From SOIA01 sp050116035 (lineage in GTDB: Bacteria > Acidobacteriota > Aminicenantia > Aminicenantales > Aminicenantaceae): DNA of 17,453 nucleotides. The notes under the pieces are model-generated. The model ran no database searches and was not told where the DNA came from. It saw only the letters and a list, made by a program, of their open reading frames with translations. Both the position numbers and the translations under genes were made by a program. Positions 13,125-17,453 of the stretch are shown here, piece after piece. How positions within the stretch are numbered: the first letter of the stretch is position 1; each line of letters opens with the position of its first letter. The DNA is taken from assembly GCA_050116035.1 (NCBI GenBank), contig JASFPJ010000031.1, forward strand, positions 1 through 17,453. The letters are read 5' to 3'.

Positions 13125-14552
13125 TTGAACGCGGCCCTGATTATTATTTTTGCGACGATCATCTTGTCGTCTTTCCTGGGTATTTATGCCGGGAAGAGAG
13201 TCAAGATGAACCTGGAGAACTGGACTGTCGGAGGACGCCAGTTCGGGATCATTATAATCTGGCTTCTGATGGCCGGAGAGATCTACACGACGTTCACCTT
13301 TCTGGGAGCCAGTGGTTGGGCCTATTCCAAGGGAGCTCCGACTTTTTACATTCTGATATACGGTGCTTTGGCCTATACCTGTTCCTTTTTTGTGCTTCCG
13401 GCCTTATGGAAAGTCGGAAAACGCTACGGACTCCACACTCAGCCTGACTTTTTCATCAAACGGTATGACAGCCGCTATCTGGGTGTATTCGTGGCCTTGA
13501 TCGGAGTTGTCTGCATAATTCCCTACCTCCAGCTTCAGCTCAAAGGTTTGGGGTTGATCGTCCAAGTGGCCAGTAATGGAGCTGTCCATCCTCGAATCGC
13601 CATCGGGATCTCTTTTGTTCTGACCTGTGCTTTTGTCTACACAAGTGGGATCAGAGGAACGGCCTGGGTGGCCATTGTCAAGGATATCCTGATGATACTC
13701 GCGGTCTTCATCGTGGGCATCGGAGTCCCCATTATCTATTTCGGGGGATTCGGAAAGATGTTTAAGAAATTGATCGAGCAGAAACCTGATTATCTCGTTT
13801 TTCCTGGGGCTGTTCCGGAGATGAACGTAATCTGGATCATGTCGACATTGCTCGTCATGGGATTTGGTTTTTACATGTGGCCCCATGTCTTTGGCTCGGC
13901 CTTTTCAGCCAAAAGCGCCAGGATCATCAAAAGAAATGCTATCATTATGCCTTTTTACCAGATCCCGATTCTCCTCATCTTCATGGTCGGGTTCACCGCT
14001 TTGTTGGTCATTCCTGGTTTGGAAGACGGGGATATGGCCTTCCTGGCGTTGGTTAACAAGACTTATCCCTCCTGGTTCATGGGTTTTGTCGGAGCGGCCG
14101 GAGCGGTGACCGCTATGGTTCCCTCCGCGATCCTGGTTCTTTTCGCCTCCACTCTTTTAGCCAAGAATGTCTACCAGGCCGGGTTCAAGCCTCAGATGAG
14201 TGAGGAAAAAGTCATGACTCTCTCGCGGTTCATGGTCCTGGTGATCATGACCTTTGCTCTCATCTTTGCGATATTTTTCCCCAATGAGTTGGTCCCACTT
14301 CTGATATTTGGCTACAATGGTGTCAGCCAGTTTTTCCCAGGAGTCGTTTTGGGATTATTCTGGAAGCGGGTGTCGAAGACGGGAGTTTTCTGTGGGTTGA
14401 CGGCGGGGGTGGTTGTGGTCCTCATCCTTATCCTGAGCAAAAACGATCCTTTCTTGGGGATGAATGCAGGATTTGTCGGCCTTGTGGTGAATTCATTCAT
14501 AACCGTAATGGTCAGCCTCAAAACCAAATCCTCAGCAGGAGGATTCAAATGA
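13125..14552 (+). CDS. Sodium:solute symporter (SSS family), DUF3311-partnered, MctP-like
   Basis: Inner-membrane Na+-coupled uptake carrier with about 13 hydrophobic segments in 475 residues. SSS-type blocks: an N-terminal helix then GGRQFG, RYGLHTQPDFFIKRY, YTSGIRGTAWVAIVKDILM, and the late-helix block PLLIFGYNGVSQFFPGVVLGLFWKRVSKTG. The start is TTG at 13125 with GAGGAGG at proper distance inside the end of the DUF3311 gene; no ATG lies near. DUF3311-linked relatives include monocarboxylate permeases of the MctP kind (lactate, pyruvate, alanine), so a small organic or amino acid is a fair guess. The stop TGA overlaps the ATG of the following M20 hydrolase, which suggests that the imported compound is hydrolysed by that enzyme. 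Confidence 0.88.
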   Translation: MNAALIIIFATIILSSFLGIYAGKRVKMNLENWTVGGRQFGIIIIWLLMAGEIYTTFTFLGASGWAYSKGAPTFYILIYGALAYTCSFFVLPALWKVGKRYGLHTQPDFFIKRYDSRYLGVFVALIGVVCIIPYLQLQLKGLGLIVQVASNGAVHPRIAIGISFVLTCAFVYTSGIRGTAWVAIVKDILMILAVFIVGIGVPIIYFGGFGKMFKKLIEQKPDYLVFPGAVPEMNVIWIMSTLLVMGFGFYMWPHVFGSAFSAKSARIIKRNAIIMPFYQIPILLIFMVGFTALLVIPGLEDGDMAFLALVNKTYPSWFMGFVGAAGAVTAMVPSAILVLFASTLLAKNVYQAGFKPQMSEEKVMTLSRFMVLVIMTFALIFAIFFPNELVPLLIFGYNGVSQFFPGVVLGLFWKRVSKTGVFCGLTAGVVVVLILILSKNDPFLGMNAGFVGLVVNSFITVMVSLKTKSSAGGFK

Positions 14553-15718
14553 TTGATGGATTGAAAAGAGATATGGAAAAATTAACCGGAAAAATAATCG
14601 AATGGCGCCGTGATTTTCATCGCCATCCGGAAATCGCTTACGAGGAGGAACGAACATCTTCTGTCATACGAAAGTTTTTAGAGAATCTGGGCATCCCTGT
14701 CTCCACCTGCGCCAAAACAGGATTGTACGGAGTCCTTGAAGGCCAACGCGGAGGAAAAACAGTGGCCCTGCGGGCGGATATGGACGCTCTTCCTCTAAAA
14801 GAGGAAGGGGACAAGGAATACATATCGGAGAATCCAGAGGCCGCTCATGCCTGTGGACATGACGGTCATATGGCTATCTTGATGGGAACGGCAGAGCTTC
14901 TCTCTCAGAGAAGAGACCAGTTCAAGGGGAATGTCGTCTTTCTCTTTCAGCCGTCAGAAGAGAGAATCCCAGGCGGAGCCAAAAAGATGATCGAAGAGGG
15001 CGCTTTAGACGGAGTGGATGCTGTTTTCGGACTCCATCTCTGGCAGCCTCTTCCGACCGGCTCAGTCGGGATTGTGAAGGGAGCGATGATGGCCCAGCCC
15101 GATGCGTTCTCGATCACTGTGAAGGGAAAAGGCGGACACGGCTCCATGCCTCAAACGACAGTGGATCCCATCCTTGTGGCCTCTCATCTTGTGGTGAATA
15201 TCCAGAGCATTGTCAGCCGTAATGTGGACCCTCTTAAACCTGTTGTCGTTTCCTTCGGGACAATGAAGGGAGGGACGATTTATAACATCATCCCCAGCGA
15301 AGTGTCTTTGACCGGGACAGTCAGGACCTTTGACTCTTCCCTGCAATCCTTGGCAGAGGAACGTCTGAAGGGGATCGTTGAAGAGACATGTAAAACTTTT
15401 GGCGCGACCGCTGAATTTGAGTATGAAAAAGGATATCCACCTCTTGTTAACCATGAAGCCATGGTTGATCTTGTGCTTGATGTGACCGGCAAAACTCTGG
15501 GAGAAGACAGGATTCAGACCATCGACCCGGTTATGGGGGGAGAAGATTTTGCCTATTTTATTCAGAAAGTTCCTGGCGCCTTTTTATTCTTCGGCATGGG
15601 AGACGGGATGGAATTTCCCCATCACCACTCCGCCTTTGACCTGGATGAGAAGGCTCTCCCCCAGGCAACACTCCTGATGACCGGTTTGGCGCTGGAGTAC
15701 TTGGCAGGGAAAGAGTGA
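14549..15718 (+). CDS. M20D-family amidohydrolase (N-acyl-amino-acid / hippurate hydrolase type)
   Basis: Cytoplasmic metal-dependent amidohydrolase of 389 residues, normal for the IAA-amino acid / hippurate / N-acyl-amino acid hydrolase branch. Metal and catalytic residues are present: HRHPE near residue 25, Cys102 and His104 in HACGHDGHM, Glu137-Glu138 in QPSEE, His163 in GLHLW, and the late HHHSAFD block (358-364). The dimerisation domain insert with KGGHGSMPQTTVDPI lies between. The cysteine ligand separates this branch from ArgE/DapE-type M20 enzymes. ATGA overlap with the symporter stop and AGGAGG at 14537-14542 show translational coupling. No signal peptide. The natural acyl group and amino acid cannot be told. 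Confidence 0.9.
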   Translation: MIDGLKRDMEKLTGKIIEWRRDFHRHPEIAYEEERTSSVIRKFLENLGIPVSTCAKTGLYGVLEGQRGGKTVALRADMDALPLKEEGDKEYISENPEAAHACGHDGHMAILMGTAELLSQRRDQFKGNVVFLFQPSEERIPGGAKKMIEEGALDGVDAVFGLHLWQPLPTGSVGIVKGAMMAQPDAFSITVKGKGGHGSMPQTTVDPILVASHLVVNIQSIVSRNVDPLKPVVVSFGTMKGGTIYNIIPSEVSLTGTVRTFDSSLQSLAEERLKGIVEETCKTFGATAEFEYEKGYPPLVNHEAMVDLVLDVTGKTLGEDRIQTIDPVMGGEDFAYFIQKVPGAFLFFGMGDGMEFPHHHSAFDLDEKALPQATLLMTGLALEYLAGKE

Positions 15719-15825
15719 TAGGGTGGGAGGCGGCATTTTTTAGATTAAACAATTCTGAAAACAAATAAAAATATCAAGCAGTCTTTAGTTGAAACATTGA
15801 ATCTCCTGGAAAGAACAAGAAAGAC

Positions 15826-16389
15826 ATGAATTTTTTCCTCCTATTGGCTGTGGCTTTCGCCCTGGCAATGGACGCCTTTGCCGTTTCTGTTGGGCTCAGT
15901 TTACTTCCTGAAGGACTGACAAATAAACAGACTTTCAGGATGGCTTTTCATTTTGGCTTTTTTCAGTTCATGATGCCTCTCCTCGGCTGGCAGGCTACAC
16001 GAAGCATCCTCCTGGAATATATAGAGCCTTTTGACCACTGGGTGGCCTTTGGCTTGCTTCTCATTGTCGGAGTAAAAATGATATTTGAGTTCTTTCGAAC
16101 GAGGAAAGAAACTCAAAAAAACCAAGGAGACCAGACAAAGGGCTTCTCTATTCTGATGCTATCCGTGGCGACAAGCATCGATGCTCTTGCCGTGGGGATG
16201 AGTCTTGCGGCTCTTCAGGTGACCATTCTCTATCCGGCTGTTGTCATCGGAGTCATTGCTTTTGGGATGACTATTCTCGGGACGAGAATAGGTCCGCTTC
16301 TCGGCCGTCTGGTTGGCAGGGGTGCAGAATTATTAGGAGGATTGATCCTTATCCTGATCGGAGCTCAAATTCTTGTGGAGCATCTGTAA
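15826..16389 (+). CDS. mntP: Putative manganese efflux pump MntP
   Basis: Six-helix inner-membrane exporter of Mn2+, protecting from manganese excess. 187 residues, the usual length. It has two homologous three-helix halves, each carrying the family acidic motif: AMDAFAVSVG with Asp16 and SIDALAVGMS with Asp119. The middle has HFGFFQFMMPLLGW and the second half GTRIGPLLGRL followed by GGLILILIGAQIL. The 107-base region upstream has no structure resembling the yybP-ykoY manganese riboswitch that controls this gene in some bacteria. The ribosome site (GGAAAG, AAGAAAG) is weak. It stands apart from the amidohydrolase operon and is convergent with the SnoaL-like gene, 95 bases apart. Confidence 0.93.
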   Translation: MNFFLLLAVAFALAMDAFAVSVGLSLLPEGLTNKQTFRMAFHFGFFQFMMPLLGWQATRSILLEYIEPFDHWVAFGLLLIVGVKMIFEFFRTRKETQKNQGDQTKGFSILMLSVATSIDALAVGMSLAALQVTILYPAVVIGVIAFGMTILGTRIGPLLGRLVGRGAELLGGLILILIGAQILVEHL

Positions 16390-16484
16390 GGTCAAGGATT
16401 TGTTTTGATATAAATGGTATTCTGTTTCAAATTAAAAATGACCTGATCTTCAAACCAGGACTCTCTCCTGTCCACTTCATTAGA

Positions 16485-16910
16485 CTAATATTCCAGCACA
16501 CCGGTGTGCATGATCAGTTTCCACTCGCGATCGATTTTTGTGTAGACTTTACACACCCTTCCTTTCCAGTGATTTTTTTCTCCCTTTGAATCCACCCAGA
16601 GTGTGTCGATATCGACAACGGCGAATGCTCCATCGCCTTGTTCAGAAACCACGATTTTCCTGATCTCTCTCTTGTTATGAGCAAGAGTGTGAGTGTCGAA
16701 GAGTTCCTGGTAGCCTCTTTTCCACCTCTCGTAATCGAACCTTCCCTGTTCGAGGACCCAGTCCATCGGATCATGAGCTTTTGAGTGGGGCGGCCAGGGC
16801 CAGACCATGTCCGGATGAAAGATGGTCAGGAGCAGCTCAGTATCCTGAGTATCCCAGGCTCTGGTTTCTCTGTTGACAATTTCTTCGATTTCTTTTTCAA
16901 CTTCTTCCAT
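16485..16910 (-). CDS. SnoaL-like / nuclear transport factor 2-fold protein
   Basis: 141-residue protein with the pattern of the NTF2/SnoaL-like superfamily (DUF4440-type). It has an N-terminal helix with a conserved-style segment TRAWDTQDTELLLTIFHPD, Trp-rich region VWPWPP, and C-terminal antiparallel strands (GAFAVVDIDTLWV, KGRVCKVYTKIDREWKLIMHTG). Such single-domain proteins may be small enzymes, ligand binders or polyketide-pathway isomerases, and the sequence does not decide. No signal peptide. The ATG at 16910 has AAGGAGAG a few bases upstream on the minus strand. It appears to be a single-gene unit with an extended -10-like promoter about 80 bases upstream. Confidence 0.8.
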   Translation of the reverse strand: MEEVEKEIEEIVNRETRAWDTQDTELLLTIFHPDMVWPWPPHSKAHDPMDWVLEQGRFDYERWKRGYQELFDTHTLAHNKREIRKIVVSEQGDGAFAVVDIDTLWVDSKGEKNHWKGRVCKVYTKIDREWKLIMHTGVLEY

Positions 16911-16990
16911 CTAAGCTCTCCTTACCGTTCAAATTTCCTTCGGTATCTTAAAGGTGTGAGACATCGATCAATTAATTTTTTCACTCTCTC

Positions 16991-16999
16991 ATTCTATCA
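16991..16999 (-). promoter_or_regulatory. Possible extended -10 promoter of the SnoaL-like gene
   Basis: On the minus strand TGATAGAAT (16999-16991) gives TG-n-TAGAAT, five of six matches to the -10 box with an extended TG. The -35 region is poor (CACACA-like). The leader would be about 75 bases. Confidence 0.35.
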
Positions 17000-17328
17000 T
17001 GTCTTTCTCGCATTGTGTGGATTGCATTTTTACGCGGATCTTTGTCTTGAGTTCAATCGTGAGAAGCATCGCGGCAAGAGACCAGGTTTTTGATTTTGGC
17101 TGAATTCAGATCTTGACAAAGAGAGATATCTTAACCAGCCTGTTGAGCTCCTCAGCCTGAATCAGTTATTCCTATCAGCTGGATTTTCTTTTAGCTGCGA
17201 GCTCAAAAATAAGGCAGAAACTGATAAACGTGAAGCATAGCATTGCGGTCAGTTTATGTCTCCCTTTTTGGGTTTGTGAGCCTCAACATATTTCCTTATA
17301 TCTACACATCCATTCAAATGGAATGTCT
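17000..17328. other. Intergenic gap, nothing coding recognised
   Basis: Between the SnoaL-like gene promoter and the RND gene end. No coding frame with recognisable content. An 8-base perfect inverted repeat, TTGAGCTC (17143-17150) and GAGCTCAA (17199-17206), is present but 48 bases apart. No tRNA or other RNA gene was recognised. Confidence 0.4.
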
Positions 17329-17453
17329 TTATGCCTTTTCTAGCCATCTCTCTTTCCCCAGCTTGGCCAGAGCTTCATACAGAACGGGGACGACGATCAG
17401 TCTGAGCAGGATGGCAAAGAAGAATCCTCCGATGTAGACCACGGCCAACGGAC
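17329..17453 (-). CDS. RND-family efflux transporter, C-terminal end (truncated by window edge)
   Basis: On the minus strand the window edge cuts into a frame of 40 residues plus TAA (17331-17329). It reads PLAVVYIGGFFFAILLRLIV and continues VPVLYEALAKLG. This is the last membrane helix of AcrB/CusA-type RND proteins, whose usual ending reads PLAVVIIGGLxxSTxLTLxVxPVLY. It would be a large proton-driven efflux pump spanning inner membrane and periplasm and implies a diderm envelope. Drug (HAE) versus metal (HME) type cannot be told from the tail. It would be the last gene of a leftward operon whose membrane-fusion partner, if present, lies outside. Confidence 0.8.
   Translation of the reverse strand, partial: PLAVVYIGGFFFAILLRLIVVPVLYEALAKLGKERWLEKA

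Noticed and set aside
13404..13886. Open frame of 160 codons on the minus strand inside the symporter gene
   Set aside because: Asp/His/Asn-rich translation typical of the reverse complement of a membrane protein gene; no motif.
15719..15825. Possible yybP-ykoY manganese riboswitch before mntP
   Set aside because: The 107 bases are AT-rich and show none of the paired stems or conserved loop sequences expected; too short for the usual leader.
17143..17206. Inverted repeat TTGAGCTC / GAGCTCAA as a functional site
   Set aside because: Arms are 48 bases apart and each contains the self-palindromic GAGCTC, so the pairing is likely to be chance.

Overview
The window most likely comes from an uncultured, anaerobic or fermentative, Gram-negative-type (diderm) bacterium of moderate GC. 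Formate-tetrahydrofolate ligase next to a thiolase and a 3-hydroxyacyl-CoA dehydrogenase suggests C1/acetyl-CoA and butanoate-type or beta-oxidation metabolism. The tail of an RND efflux pump suggests an outer membrane. The gene mix (secreted serine hydrolase, stand-alone SagB-type oxidoreductase, DUF3311/SSS transporter pair, dispersed palindromic repeats) would fit Acidobacteriota or Aminicenantes-like lineages, but that is a low-confidence inference with no marker to fix it.

Layout. 1-585 is the 3' end of fhs, closed by a hairpin/T-tract terminator; a 387-base AT-rich gap with a long imperfect hairpin follows. 973-3028 is a two-gene thiolase / 3-hydroxybutyryl-CoA dehydrogenase operon. 3160-5982 holds recA followed after 18 bases by a secreted class C beta-lactamase-like serine hydrolase. 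On the minus strand, 8285-6114 carries an NhaC-family antiporter and a SagB/ThcOx-type nitroreductase driven by a good sigma70-like promoter; just below sagB lies a remnant (6106-6005) that reads like the C-terminus of a polysaccharide deacetylase. 8607-9518 encodes an unrecognised membrane-anchored, Lys/Glu-rich coiled-coil protein. It converges with uvrA (12391-9680), with a GC-rich palindrome between them. 12392-12906 is intergenic and holds the most unusual DNA of the window: a nested, inverted, MITE/REP-like element (about 12626-12866) ending next to an extended -10 promoter. That promoter fits a tightly coupled DUF3311 - sodium:solute symporter - M20 amidohydrolase operon (12907-15718), probably for uptake and hydrolysis of acylated amino acids or related organic acids. 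Then come mntP (Mn2+ efflux), a minus-strand SnoaL-like protein, a 418-base gap, and the last 40 residues of an RND transporter cut by the window edge.

Most genes are ordinary housekeeping or accessory functions. I did not find a clear undescribed multi-gene system (no CRISPR, toxin-antitoxin, phage or defence island). The best candidates for a second look are the nested inverted-repeat element, the deacetylase remnant, the unusual RecA loop L2, the SagB enzyme without a visible precursor peptide, and the membrane-anchored coiled-coil protein.
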